Part shown: one piece after another, positions 26,268-35,834 of the stretch
How positions within the stretch are numbered: the stretch's first letter is position 1
How the letters are laid out: the number at the start of each line of letters is the position of its first letter
Assembly: GCA_947631975.1 (NCBI GenBank)
Contig: CANRNM010000002.1
Location: 1 to 59,838, forward strand
Direction: 5' to 3'
Source: an uncultured Clostridia bacterium
GTDB taxonomy: Bacteria > Bacillota > Clostridia > Lachnospirales > CAG-274
Length of the DNA stretch: 59,838 bases
The notes under the pieces: generated by a model
The model's input: only the letters and a program-made list of their open reading frames with translations
Told to the model about the DNA's origin: nothing
Database searches by the model: none
Program-made: the position numbers and the translations under genes

Positions 26268-26296
26268 TTGACAAAGTTTGTACCCTGTGGTATATT
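26268..26296 (+). promoter_or_regulatory. SigA promoter of the heat-shock operon
   Basis: Perfect TTGACA (26268-26273), 17 bases, TATATT (26291-26296). The predicted start point near 26303 is directly upstream of the CIRCE operator. Confidence 0.85.
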
Positions 26297-26306
26297 ATAG
26301 TTAAAG

Positions 26307-26333
26307 TTAGCACTCGTTTTGATTGAGTGCTAA
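26307..26333 (+). promoter_or_regulatory. CIRCE operator (HrcA binding site)
   Basis: TTAGCACTC (26307-26315), 9-base spacer, GAGTGCTAA (26325-26333): a perfect match to the CIRCE consensus. HrcA bound here represses the operon it heads; heat releases it. Confidence 0.98.
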
Positions 26334-26343
26334 CAAACAAAGG

Positions 26344-26369
26344 GTCTGCAAAGCCTTAAAATTGCAGAC
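26344..26369 (+). other. 5' UTR hairpin between CIRCE and hrcA
   Basis: GTCTGCAA (26344-26351) and TTGCAGAC (26362-26369) form a perfect 8-bp stem in the leader, followed by A residues, not T, so it is not a terminator. It may stabilise the mRNA. Confidence 0.5.
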
Positions 26370-26392
26370 AAAAAGCGCAAAGAGGTGATAAT

Positions 26393-27460
26393 TTGAAGCT
26401 GAATGAGAGAAAAATAAAGATATTGGAAGCGATTATCACCGATTACATCGCTACGGCGGAACCCGTTGGCTCAAGAACAATAGCCAGAAAGTACGACCTG
26501 GGCATTTCACCCGCTACGATAAGAAACGAAATGAGCGACCTGGAGGAGATGGGCTTTATAGAACAGCCCCACACCTCCGCGGGAAGGATACCCTCGCAGT
26601 CGGGCTATCGAATGTATGTGGACAACATGATGCATAAGAGGATGCTCACCGACGACGAGGCGGAGTTTCTTAAAAACGCAATTTCGTTCAACGTGAACAG
26701 AGTGGAATATCTCATGCAGCAGACCGCAAAGGCGCTGGCTATGCTCACGAACTACACGACGGTGGTCGCGGAGCCAAAGAGCTCGGGAGTGAAGATAAAA
26801 CACATACAGCTCGTGCCCGTGGACAAGAACACGGCGGCGGCAGTGGTCGTAACGGAAAACAACGCCATCAAAAACCACATGATAAAGGCAAAGAATATGC
26901 CGGATGCCGACGGACTTTACAGACTGTCGGGCAAAATAAACTCCGTGCTTGAAAACTATGCTCTCGACGATATAAATTCCGACAAGGTGCAGGAGGCGCT
27001 CAAGGAATTTGCCGACTACGGCGAGCTCATAGTAAACGTGTTCAGGGCGGTCATATCCACCGTAAGGCAGGAGGAGGACATTCACCTGTACACAAGCGGA
27101 GTTAAAAATCTGCTGGGCTTCCCCGAATTCAGCGATGTTAAAAAAGCCAAGAATATATTTCAGGCATTCGAGGAAAAGGATATGCTTATCACACTGCTGG
27201 GCGGGGGAGAGGATACCGCGGCGGACAAAATAGAAATAGTGATAGGCGGAGAGAACAAGATGGAAGAGCTTAAGGATTGCAGTATTGTCAGAGCCAACTA
27301 CAGATACGGCAAGAACTCGGTGGGCAGGATAGGAATAATAGGCCCCACAAGAATGAATTATTCGCAGACCGTATCGGTGCTTGACGAGATAATACGAAAG
27401 CTCGACACTATTATCGACGCCATGCTTGGCGGAGGAGAGGACGGAGATTATGACGGATAG
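26393..27460 (+). CDS. hrcA: Heat-inducible transcription repressor HrcA
   Basis: A 355-residue repressor starting at TTG after AGAGGTGAT. The N-terminal winged helix reads LNERKIKILEAIITDYIATAEPVGSRTIARKYDLGISPATIRNEM in pieces typical of HrcA, followed by GFIEQPHTSAGRIPSQSGYR. The C-terminal GAF-like domain ends SVGRIGIIGPTRMNYSQTV. It heads its own operon under CIRCE control and overlaps grpE by 11 bases. The rare TTG start may keep repressor levels low. Confidence 0.97.
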   Translation: MKLNERKIKILEAIITDYIATAEPVGSRTIARKYDLGISPATIRNEMSDLEEMGFIEQPHTSAGRIPSQSGYRMYVDNMMHKRMLTDDEAEFLKNAISFNVNRVEYLMQQTAKALAMLTNYTTVVAEPKSSGVKIKHIQLVPVDKNTAAAVVVTENNAIKNHMIKAKNMPDADGLYRLSGKINSVLENYALDDINSDKVQEALKEFADYGELIVNVFRAVISTVRQEEDIHLYTSGVKNLLGFPEFSDVKKAKNIFQAFEEKDMLITLLGGGEDTAADKIEIVIGGENKMEELKDCSIVRANYRYGKNSVGRIGIIGPTRMNYSQTVSVLDEIIRKLDTIIDAMLGGGEDGDYDG

Positions 27461-28061
27461 TATGGATAATAAGGAAATGACGAACGAAACGGCAGAGGAA
27501 AAAGAGCCCGTGGAAAAAGATGCCGAAGGCACCGAAAACAAAAACACGGCGGAGGAAGCTGCCGAGGCTGAGGAGAACGGAGACGGCAAAACGGAAGAGC
27601 CCAAGGAGGAAAGCCTTGAAGAAAAGCTCCAAAAAGCCGAGCAGGGACTCAAAGAGGCTCAGGACAAATGGCTTAGACAGCTTGCAGAATTTGAAAACTT
27701 CCGCAAGCGCACTAACCAGGAAAAGCAGAGCATGTACAACAACGGCATAAGGGCGGCGGTCGAAAGCTTCCTGCCCGTTGTGGACAACTTTGAAAGAGCC
27801 GTGGCGGCGGCAGAGGACAAGGAAAGCCCCACCTACAAGGGAATAGAAATGATATTAAAACAGCTCCTTGAGGTGATGTCGGGGCTTGGCGTGGAGGAAA
27901 TACCCGCGCAGGGCGAGCCCTTCGACCCCAATGTGCACTCGGCAGTGATGCACATAGAGGACGAAAGCTGTGATGAAAACGTGGTAGTCGAGGTATTCCA
28001 AAAGGGCTACAGACACGGCGACAAGGTCATAAGACCTTCAATGGTAAAGGTTGCCAACTAA
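27450..28061 (+). CDS. grpE: Co-chaperone GrpE
   Basis: A 203-residue nucleotide exchange factor for DnaK. The first ~60 residues are a very acidic, disordered tail; the long coiled coil follows (EKLQKAEQGLKEAQDKWLRQLAEFENFRKRTNQE) and the beta domain ends FQKGYRHGDKVIRPSMVKVAN, the family signature. ATG at 27450 has AGAGG nine bases upstream and lies inside the end of hrcA; a second ATG at 27462 is possible. Confidence 0.95.
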   Translation: MTDSMDNKEMTNETAEEKEPVEKDAEGTENKNTAEEAAEAEENGDGKTEEPKEESLEEKLQKAEQGLKEAQDKWLRQLAEFENFRKRTNQEKQSMYNNGIRAAVESFLPVVDNFERAVAAAEDKESPTYKGIEMILKQLLEVMSGLGVEEIPAQGEPFDPNVHSAVMHIEDESCDENVVVEVFQKGYRHGDKVIRPSMVKVAN

Positions 28062-28103
28062 GGCACTTTATATAAATACAAAAACAAACAACAATAACAA
28101 TAA

Positions 28104-29951
<1,848 letters not shown>

Positions 29952-29977
29952 TATCAAAATTAAGCTTAATACAACGG

Positions 29978-30005
29978 AGAGTCGGAGCTTTTGGGCTCTG
30001 ACTCT
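29978..30005 (+). other. Hairpin between dnaK and dnaJ
   Basis: An 11-bp stem with one G-T pair: AGAGTCGGAGC (29978-29988), loop of six, GCTCTGACTCT (29995-30005), followed by only a few T. It could attenuate or stabilise the dnaK-dnaJ message; the T run is too short for a firm terminator. Confidence 0.5.
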
Positions 30006-30033
30006 TTGTTGCGGTAAATAAAGAGGTGAAACA

Positions 30034-31167
30034 ATGGCGGATAAAAGGGATTATTACGAGGTGCTCGGCATAGACAAGAACGCAAGCGCCGATGAAATAA
30101 AAAAAGCATACCGCAAGATGGCAAGGAAGTATCATCCCGACATCAACAAGGCGCCCGACGCCGAGGAAAAGATGAAGGAGATAAACGAGGCCTATGAAAT
30201 ATTGAGCGACACACAGAAAAAAGCGGCTTACGACCAGTACGGTCATGCGGCATTCGAGCAGGGCGGAATGGGCGCAGGCGCAGGCGGCTTCGGAGGCTTC
30301 GGCGGAATGGATATGGGCGATATCTTCGGCGATATCTTCGGCGGAGGCTTCAGCGGCTTCAGCGATATCTTCGGCGGAGGCTCGTCAAGGCGCAGGGGGC
30401 CGCAGAAGGGCAGCGACCTACAATACAACCTTACCATTTCGTTTGAGGAGAGTATGTTTGGCTGTACCAAGAACATAACCGTGCCCGTAAGCGAAAAATG
30501 TACGGAGTGCGGCGGCACGGGAGCAAAGGCGGGAACACAGCCCGAGACCTGTCCGCGCTGCCACGGCACGGGACAGGAAAAGGTAACCACAAGGACGCCC
30601 TTCGGCATGGCTCAAACGGTGCGCCCCTGCTCGCAGTGCGGCGGCGAGGGTAAAATAATAAAGGAAAAATGCCCCAAATGCGGCGGCAAGGGCAACGTTA
30701 CCGAGAGAAAGACCATAAGCGTTGAAATACCCAAGGGCATAGCTCACGGTCAGTCCATAAGGAAGAAGGGTCTCGGCGGAGCAGGCACGCAGGGCGGTGC
30801 AAACGGCGACCTCTTTGTGCAGATACTCGTTACGCCCGGCAGACAGTTCCAAAGGCAGGGCAACGACCTCTACACGGAGGTTTCGATAAACATAGTTCAG
30901 GCGGCGCTCGGCGGAGAGATAAAAATACCCACAATAGACGGCGAGGAAAGCTATACATTAAAGCCCGGAACACAGCCCGAAACAAAGATAACGCTCAGAG
31001 GCAAGGGCGCTTACAATGTGAGAAACGACAAGGCAAGAGGAAACCTTATAGTTACATTGAAGGTGGTAGTGCCTACGGAGCTCAAAAAGGAGCAGAAGGA
31101 GCTTCTGCAGAAGCTCGGCGAAAGCCTCGGCGGAACATCGCATAAGAAAAAGGGACTTTTTAAATAA
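30034..31167 (+). CDS. dnaJ: Chaperone protein DnaJ (Hsp40)
   Basis: A 377-residue type I Hsp40. J domain with the HPD motif (KYHPDINK near residue 33), Gly/Phe-rich linker (residues ~75-125), four CxxCxGxG zinc repeats ([32 protein letters not shown]) and the C-terminal substrate-binding domains. It delivers substrates to DnaK and stimulates its ATPase. Last gene of the HrcA operon, ending at a strong terminator. Confidence 0.98.
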   Translation: MADKRDYYEVLGIDKNASADEIKKAYRKMARKYHPDINKAPDAEEKMKEINEAYEILSDTQKKAAYDQYGHAAFEQGGMGAGAGGFGGFGGMDMGDIFGDIFGGGFSGFSDIFGGGSSRRRGPQKGSDLQYNLTISFEESMFGCTKNITVPVSEKCTECGGTGAKAGTQPETCPRCHGTGQEKVTTRTPFGMAQTVRPCSQCGGEGKIIKEKCPKCGGKGNVTERKTISVEIPKGIAHGQSIRKKGLGGAGTQGGANGDLFVQILVTPGRQFQRQGNDLYTEVSINIVQAALGGEIKIPTIDGEESYTLKPGTQPETKITLRGKGAYNVRNDKARGNLIVTLKVVVPTELKKEQKELLQKLGESLGGTSHKKKGLFK

Positions 31168-31171
31168 AGAA

Positions 31172-31197
31172 AAAAGCATCTTCGGATGCTTTTTTTT
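31172..31197 (+). terminator. Terminator of the heat-shock operon
   Basis: AAGCATC-TTCG-GATGCTT (31174-31191) followed by a run of seven T. The UUCG tetraloop is especially stable. Confidence 0.95.
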
Positions 31198-31230
31198 GTG
31201 TATACAAACTACCTGTTATATAAAATTTTT

Positions 31231-31252
31231 GCGGGCGTGCATTGCACGCCCG
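31231..31252. repeat. Solo palindrome of the GGGCGnGCA family
   Basis: CGGGCGTGCA (31232-31241) pairs with TGCACGCCCG (31243-31252). Read on the minus strand it continues CGCAAAAATTTTAT, similar to the right end tail (CGCAAAATTTCAT) of the elements at 45 and 50 kb. It sits between two convergent genes. Confidence 0.8.
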
Positions 31253-31291
31253 ATAATTTGACTTTTTTATAATTACAATGCCGTTATTCGG

Positions 31292-31750
31292 TCAAAGACT
31301 CAAAGTGTCGGTTGGGAACAGAGGCAGAAATCCCCGTCTTTTTGCCTCGTTTATTAAATATGGCTGGATATCGGGATAAGTCAATTTTTCCGGCAGTTTA
31401 TCAAACAGCGCGATTTCCTCAATTTCACTGTGCAGCTCTTTTTCAAAAGACATGATATCGGCAAAAAACAACATACCGAAAGACTCCTCGCCTTCGGAAT
31501 TATCGTGTGATGTAACAGAATATACACAAACAGGCTTTATTTCAAATTTTATGGCGCCGGTTTCTTCATAGAGCTCCCGCTTAGCCGTATCAATAATATT
31601 TTCTCCCGATTCCCTATGACCTCCGGGGATCTCCCATGTATTTCTGTCTTTATGCCTGCAAAAAACATATTTATCATTTGCTTTGGATATAATGACCGCA
31701 TACTTAAGCAGCTCATCCTCTATGCTTTCATAAAATCTGATCTCTTTCAT
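31292..31750 (-). CDS. NUDIX hydrolase
   Basis: A 152-residue hydrolase with a complete Nudix box: GGHRESGENIIDTAKRELYE plus ETGA near residues 43-66, matching Gx5Ex7REUxEExGU. Such enzymes cleave nucleoside diphosphates linked to another moiety; the substrate is not predictable. GGAGG lies 10 bases before the ATG. It is in the same direction as the pseudouridine synthase upstream (49-base gap). Confidence 0.88.
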   Translation of the reverse strand: MKEIRFYESIEDELLKYAVIISKANDKYVFCRHKDRNTWEIPGGHRESGENIIDTAKRELYEETGAIKFEIKPVCVYSVTSHDNSEGEESFGMLFFADIMSFEKELHSEIEEIALFDKLPEKLTYPDIQPYLINEAKRRGFLPLFPTDTLSL

Positions 31751-31798
31751 ATCGGGTTTTCCTCCAACATCTTATTTCATTTGAACATATTTATAGGA

Positions 31799-32425
31799 TC
31801 ATTTTACCTCCAGTCCGTCATCTATCCGTACTTTGATATGCTCGCCCGTTATGGGGTGTGTAAATTCCAGCAGGCAGGCGCAGAGGGCAAGAGTTACGTT
31901 TGTTTTGTGCCTGAATTTTTCGTTGTACTTCGTGTCGCCGTAAAGCGGAGCGCCTATTGAAGCGAACTGCGCCCTTATCTGATGATGTCTGCCCGTAACG
32001 AGCCTTATCTCCGCTTTATTGGTTTCCTTTCCCCTCTCCAAGAGCTTATAATGTAAAAGCGCATACTTTGCGCCTATATTGCCCTTATTCACCGTCTTTG
32101 ATATATTAAGACGGCTGTTTTTCATTAAATAGCTCTCTATGCTGCCCTCTTCTTTTATATCTCCGCAGACCAGAGCATGATATATCTTTGTTATACCATT
32201 GTTTTCAAGCATGGCTGAAAGCTTTGAAGCCGTGCTTTTATCCTTGGCAAAAAGCACAAGTCCGCTTACGGGTCTGTCAAGTCGGGTTATAATATGCACG
32301 CCTTGTCCCGTGCGCTCCTCTGCCCTTTCCGCAAGGCTCTTTACGCCCGAATTGTCGGGCTGAGACGGCTCTCCCGCCGCCTTTTTGGCTATAAGTATAT
32401 ATTTGTCCTCATATAATATTTCCAT
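31799..32425 (-). CDS. RluA family pseudouridine synthase
   Basis: A 208-residue RNA pseudouridine synthase without an S4 domain. The catalytic Asp lies in ITRLDRPVSGLVLFAKD near residue 58, and the RITGRHHQIRAQFASIGAPL and YGDTKY segments near residue 150 are typical. The target rRNA or tRNA position is not predictable. AAGGTGA before the ATG at 32425 decides the start. Confidence 0.88.
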   Translation of the reverse strand: MEILYEDKYILIAKKAAGEPSQPDNSGVKSLAERAEERTGQGVHIITRLDRPVSGLVLFAKDKSTASKLSAMLENNGITKIYHALVCGDIKEEGSIESYLMKNSRLNISKTVNKGNIGAKYALLHYKLLERGKETNKAEIRLVTGRHHQIRAQFASIGAPLYGDTKYNEKFRHKTNVTLALCACLLEFTHPITGEHIKVRIDDGLEVK

Positions 32426-32504
32426 AAAAATCACCTTTTTTATATTAGCCCAAAGGTAAAAGCTTGTCAATATTTTAAACAAAGTTTTTTGTACAAGCTC
32501 TTAA

Positions 32505-32540
32505 ACTTCGGCAAATTTCATATCGGCTTAACACTATACT
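32505..32540 (+). promoter_or_regulatory. Possible Spo0A-dependent promoter of spoIIE
   Basis: TATACT (32535-32540) is a plausible -10 box. No good -35 box is present; instead TTTGCCGAAG lies on the minus strand at 32514-32505, one mismatch in the TGTCGAA core of a Spo0A box. Spo0A-activated promoters often lack a proper -35. Weak evidence. Confidence 0.3.
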
Positions 32541-32578
32541 TATTTATGGATAAATATATAAAAAGGGAGATTTGACAA

Positions 32579-34426
32579 ATGACAAGCAATACGGGCTTTT
32601 TTAAAAAAATGAGCAAGAGCTATGCGCTCACATACGGCGTTATCGGCTTTATGCTGGGCAGACTGGAGCTTTTCGGAATAGTAAATCCCATAATAATAGG
32701 CTATGTGTCGGTGTTCTGCTTCAAATCGGGATTTTATCCCATACTCATAGCCTCGGCGCTGGGGCTTATAAGCATTGCCGAAAAAATGTACAGCGTGAGA
32801 TATATAATAGCGCTGGGCATAATGTGCGCTATACATATCATAGGGAACGACAGGTACAAGCAAAGCTGTGTGGGCGGACTTTCGGTACTCACGGGCGGAC
32901 TTATATTTGCAATGTACTACGACTTTTCTCTCCTTTTTGCCATGCTTGCGGTAGTCGAGGCTGTGCTCGCGGCGGCGCTCAATGTGATACTGCGCGAAAA
33001 TATAAGCGCTCTGAATGTGATAGATACGGACGCAAGCCGAAGCTCCTGCTATGCAAGAGATATACAGAGGATAACGGGAGAAAGGCTCAAAACTCTGTCC
33101 GCCGCGCTTGAAAGAGCGGCAAAGAGCTGTTCAAAGGCTTATATGTCCGCCGCGGCTGAAAACGCCGAGGAGGACAAGAGGGAAATATTCGACAGAGTAA
33201 CGGAAATAAGCTGCAAGGACTGCGCAAATGTGGAGGACTGCTGGAGCAAAAACTGTGTGCGCACATATAAGGCGGTGTACAACGCCATATCCGAATGGCT
33301 TGACAAAGGAAGGGCGGACAAGGACGCTCTGGGAGGTCTTTTTATGATGAACTGCCCGCGGTATACCGAAATAACGGCGGCTGCGGACGGATATGTAAAA
33401 ATGTACAGGGACAGGAAAATATGGCGCGAAAGAATGAAAAACATAAAATATCTCACCCTAAGACAGCTTGCAAACGCGGGCAGAGTGATAGGCGAGCTTA
33501 AGGAGAGCATGACGGAGAACCTTTTTTCCGACGCGGAGCTGAGCACAAGGATATACAAGGCGCTTACGAGCAATATGGTGAAAAGCGTAGCCGCATTCAG
33601 AATAACGGGCAGGCTTGAAATATTTATAACGCTGGAGGACTGCCACGGCTGCGATGTGTGCAGAAAAAGCATAATACCAAGCCTTAAGGAGCTTCTTGAT
33701 ATGGAATTTATAAGCCTTGACGATGACTGCGTAACGGAGGATAGAAGCTGTGTTCTGCATCTTGCGGAAAAGCCCCTTTTGAGGCTGAATGTATATTCCT
33801 GCGGTGTGCACAAGACGGACAGCGACATATCGGGAGACAGCTACACCAATATGCCCCTTGAAAGCGGAAAGCATCTTATCGCGCTTGCGGACGGCATGGG
33901 AAGCGGAGAGACGGCAAGGGAGGAAAGCGCGGCGTCCATAGAGATGTACGAGGACTTTATGACGGCGGGTTTTGACAGAGAAACCATACTGGAGTCCATA
34001 AATTCCGTACTGCTCATGGACGAGGGAAAGGAGTGCTTTTCAACGCTTGATGTGTGTACATTCGACCTATACACGGGCACGGCTGAATTTATAAAGATAG
34101 GCGCCGTATCTACGCTCATAGCAAGGGGCAGAGAGGTGGAAATATTGAGGGCGTCATCTCTGCCGGTGGGCATACTGGGAGAGGTGGACAGAGAGATATT
34201 CACTAAAAATCTGGCAAAGGGGGATGTGATAGTGATGATGACCGACGGCGTGCTGGATTCGCGGGGAGGCGCATTGAGAAATGAGGACTGGGTGGCGGAT
34301 ATACTTAAAAGACGGAGGAACAATCACCCGGGAAAGATAGCAAGGAGCATACTCGCAAGAGCGGAGGATAACTGCAAGGGATATGTGAAGGACGATATGA
34401 CGGTGCTTGTGGCTGTGGTGTGCTGA
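32579..34426 (+). CDS. spoIIE: Stage II sporulation protein E-like PP2C phosphatase
   Basis: A 615-residue membrane phosphatase. The N-terminus (residues ~15-145) has about five membrane helices; a central region carries a cysteine cluster CKDCANVEDCWSKNC near residue 210; the C-terminal PP2C domain (residues ~415-615) shows LIALADGMGSGETAREES with metal-binding Asp, CFSTLDVCTFDLYTGTAEF, and VMMTDGVLD. SpoIIE dephosphorylates SpoIIAA to activate sigma F in the forespore. Classical SpoIIE is about 800 residues with ten membrane helices, so this is a shortened membrane part. Confidence 0.85.
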   Translation: MTSNTGFFKKMSKSYALTYGVIGFMLGRLELFGIVNPIIIGYVSVFCFKSGFYPILIASALGLISIAEKMYSVRYIIALGIMCAIHIIGNDRYKQSCVGGLSVLTGGLIFAMYYDFSLLFAMLAVVEAVLAAALNVILRENISALNVIDTDASRSSCYARDIQRITGERLKTLSAALERAAKSCSKAYMSAAAENAEEDKREIFDRVTEISCKDCANVEDCWSKNCVRTYKAVYNAISEWLDKGRADKDALGGLFMMNCPRYTEITAAADGYVKMYRDRKIWRERMKNIKYLTLRQLANAGRVIGELKESMTENLFSDAELSTRIYKALTSNMVKSVAAFRITGRLEIFITLEDCHGCDVCRKSIIPSLKELLDMEFISLDDDCVTEDRSCVLHLAEKPLLRLNVYSCGVHKTDSDISGDSYTNMPLESGKHLIALADGMGSGETAREESAASIEMYEDFMTAGFDRETILESINSVLLMDEGKECFSTLDVCTFDLYTGTAEFIKIGAVSTLIARGREVEILRASSLPVGILGEVDREIFTKNLAKGDVIVMMTDGVLDSRGGALRNEDWVADILKRRRNNHPGKIARSILARAEDNCKGYVKDDMTVLVAVVC

Positions 34427-34428
34427 AA

Positions 34429-34457
34429 AAAGGGAGAGCATTTCGCTCTCCCTTTTA
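34429..34457. terminator. Bidirectional terminator between spoIIE and yebC
   Basis: GGGAGAGC (34432-34439), loop ATTTC, GCTCTCCC (34445-34452), with A residues before and TTTTA after, serving both convergent genes. Confidence 0.9.
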
Positions 34458-34466
34458 TATGTTTAT

Positions 34467-35192
34467 TTATTCGTCCCAGTTATGGTATACATTCTTTACA
34501 TCGTCGTCATCGTCGAGCATATCGAGAAGTCTTGTCATCTTCTTTATATCCTCCTCGTCGGTGAGCTCGGTGTAGGTCTGGGGAATCATTGAGACCTCGG
34601 CTTCAGCCATTTCTATGCCTGCGTTTTCAAGCGCCTCTCTCACTGCCGAGAAGTCCTCGGGAGCTGTTATTATCTCGAAGCTGTCCTCCTCCTCGGAGAT
34701 ATCCTCTGCGCCCGCCTCTATAGCGACCATTTCAAGCTCCTCGCCGTCGAGCTCGTCGTCCTTTTCGACTATTATTTGACCCTTTTCGTCAAACATAAAG
34801 CTTACGCAGCCCGTTGTGCCCATGTTGCCGCCGCCCTTTGTGAAGGCGCTTCTGACATTTGCGGCAGAACGGTTCTTGTTGTCCGTAAGCACTTCGACTA
34901 TGACTGCCACGCCCTTGGGACCGTAGCCCTCGTAGGTGATGGACTCATAGTTTACGGCGTCAAGGTTGCCCGCAGCCTTCTTTATGCTTCTGTCTATGGT
35001 GTCGTTTGGCATATTGTTTGCCTTAGCCTTGGCTATGGCGTCCCTAAGCCTTGAATTGCTGTCGGGGTCGGGACCGCCCGCCTTTACTGCAACGGCAAGC
35101 TCCCTGCCTATGACTGTAAATATTTTGCCCTTTGCGGCGTCGTTTTTCTCTTTCTTATGCTTGATATTTGCAAATTTGGAATGTCCGCTCAT
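34467..35192 (-). CDS. YebC/PmpR family DNA-binding protein
   Basis: A 241-residue YebC family protein. The N-terminus [23 protein letters not shown] and [19 protein letters not shown] are diagnostic. Members have been described as transcription regulators and more recently, in some species, as translation factors acting at proline stretches. A strong GGAGG precedes the ATG. A small ORF at 35277-35456 lies 84 bases upstream on the same strand and may share its transcript. Confidence 0.95.
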   Translation of the reverse strand: MSGHSKFANIKHKKEKNDAAKGKIFTVIGRELAVAVKAGGPDPDSNSRLRDAIAKAKANNMPNDTIDRSIKKAAGNLDAVNYESITYEGYGPKGVAVIVEVLTDNKNRSAANVRSAFTKGGGNMGTTGCVSFMFDEKGQIIVEKDDELDGEELEMVAIEAGAEDISEEEDSFEIITAPEDFSAVREALENAGIEMAEAEVSMIPQTYTELTDEEDIKKMTRLLDMLDDDDDVKNVYHNWDE

Positions 35193-35276
35193 ACTGTATT
35201 AACCTCCGTTTATATATTACTGAAATCACATTACCCTATATTGTATCATTATTTTAAGTAATTTGCAAGGTCAAAA

Positions 35277-35456
35277 TTACAGATAATAATAATCGCCCGC
35301 TTTAAGACATAGTATAAGCCTTGCGCCCTCTCCCGTTTTTATGCTGTAAAGCTTAAGACAGTCTGCGCTTTCCTCTTCTATTCCCACATATTCATAGCCC
35401 TGCCGTTTAAGGCTTTCAAGAGCATTTATAAGCTCGTCGATACTGTACATAGGCAT
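35277..35456 (-). CDS. Small hypothetical protein (59 aa)
   Basis: A 59-residue ORF with an excellent GGGAGGTATTGAT site. It begins MPMYSIDELINALESLKRQG and ends LILCLKAGDYYYL. The content is a predicted helix followed by strands, with no motif I recognise and no signal or membrane segment. Codon use resembles the neighbouring genes, which argues for a real gene. It is upstream of yebC on the same strand. Confidence 0.7.
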   Translation of the reverse strand: MPMYSIDELINALESLKRQGYEYVGIEEESADCLKLYSIKTGEGARLILCLKAGDYYYL

Positions 35457-35578
35457 ATCAATACCTCCCTCGAACTATTGTTTTTTGGTATATTACACAA
35501 ATTTTAGCTCAAAACGCGCTAAAAGTCAATACCGCAAAATGAGGTATGATAACCTTTTTTTAGAGGAGGATTTGGGCT

Positions 35579-35806
35579 ATGATATATGAAAGACTCAGAA
35601 ATTTAAGAGAGGACAACGACCTGACACAGGAATACATCGGAAAGCTGCTGAATGTGAGCCAAAGAACATACTCGGGCTATGAAACGGGAGTGCGGGGCAT
35701 TTCCGTTGAGGCTCTGGGGGTATTGGCGGATTTTTACGGCACAAGCGTGGATTATCTCGTGGGCAGAACGGATATAAAGCTGCCCTACCCTAAACCGAAG
35801 CATTAA
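35579..35806 (+). CDS. XRE-family helix-turn-helix regulator
   Basis: A 75-residue Cro/CI-type HTH protein: LRNLREDNDLTQEYIGKLLN and VSQRTYSGYETG form the HTH, then LGVLADFYGTSVDYLVGRTD is the usual dimer helix. There is no sensor domain, so it is a minimal DNA-binding protein. GAGGAGG before the ATG; ends at a bidirectional terminator. The regulated genes are not evident. Confidence 0.9.
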   Translation: MIYERLRNLREDNDLTQEYIGKLLNVSQRTYSGYETGVRGISVEALGVLADFYGTSVDYLVGRTDIKLPYPKPKH

Positions 35807-35807
35807 A

Positions 35808-35834
35808 AAAAGCGGATAAAAATCCGCTTTTTTA
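35808..35834. terminator. Bidirectional terminator between the HTH gene and ppk
   Basis: AAGCGGAT (35810-35817), loop AAAA, ATCCGCTT (35822-35829), flanked by A and T runs; serves both convergent transcripts. Confidence 0.93.

Noticed and set aside
26507-27652. 381-residue minus-strand ORF opposite hrcA and grpE
   Set aside because: Low-complexity Ser/Val-rich translation antisense to well-recognised genes; a shadow frame.
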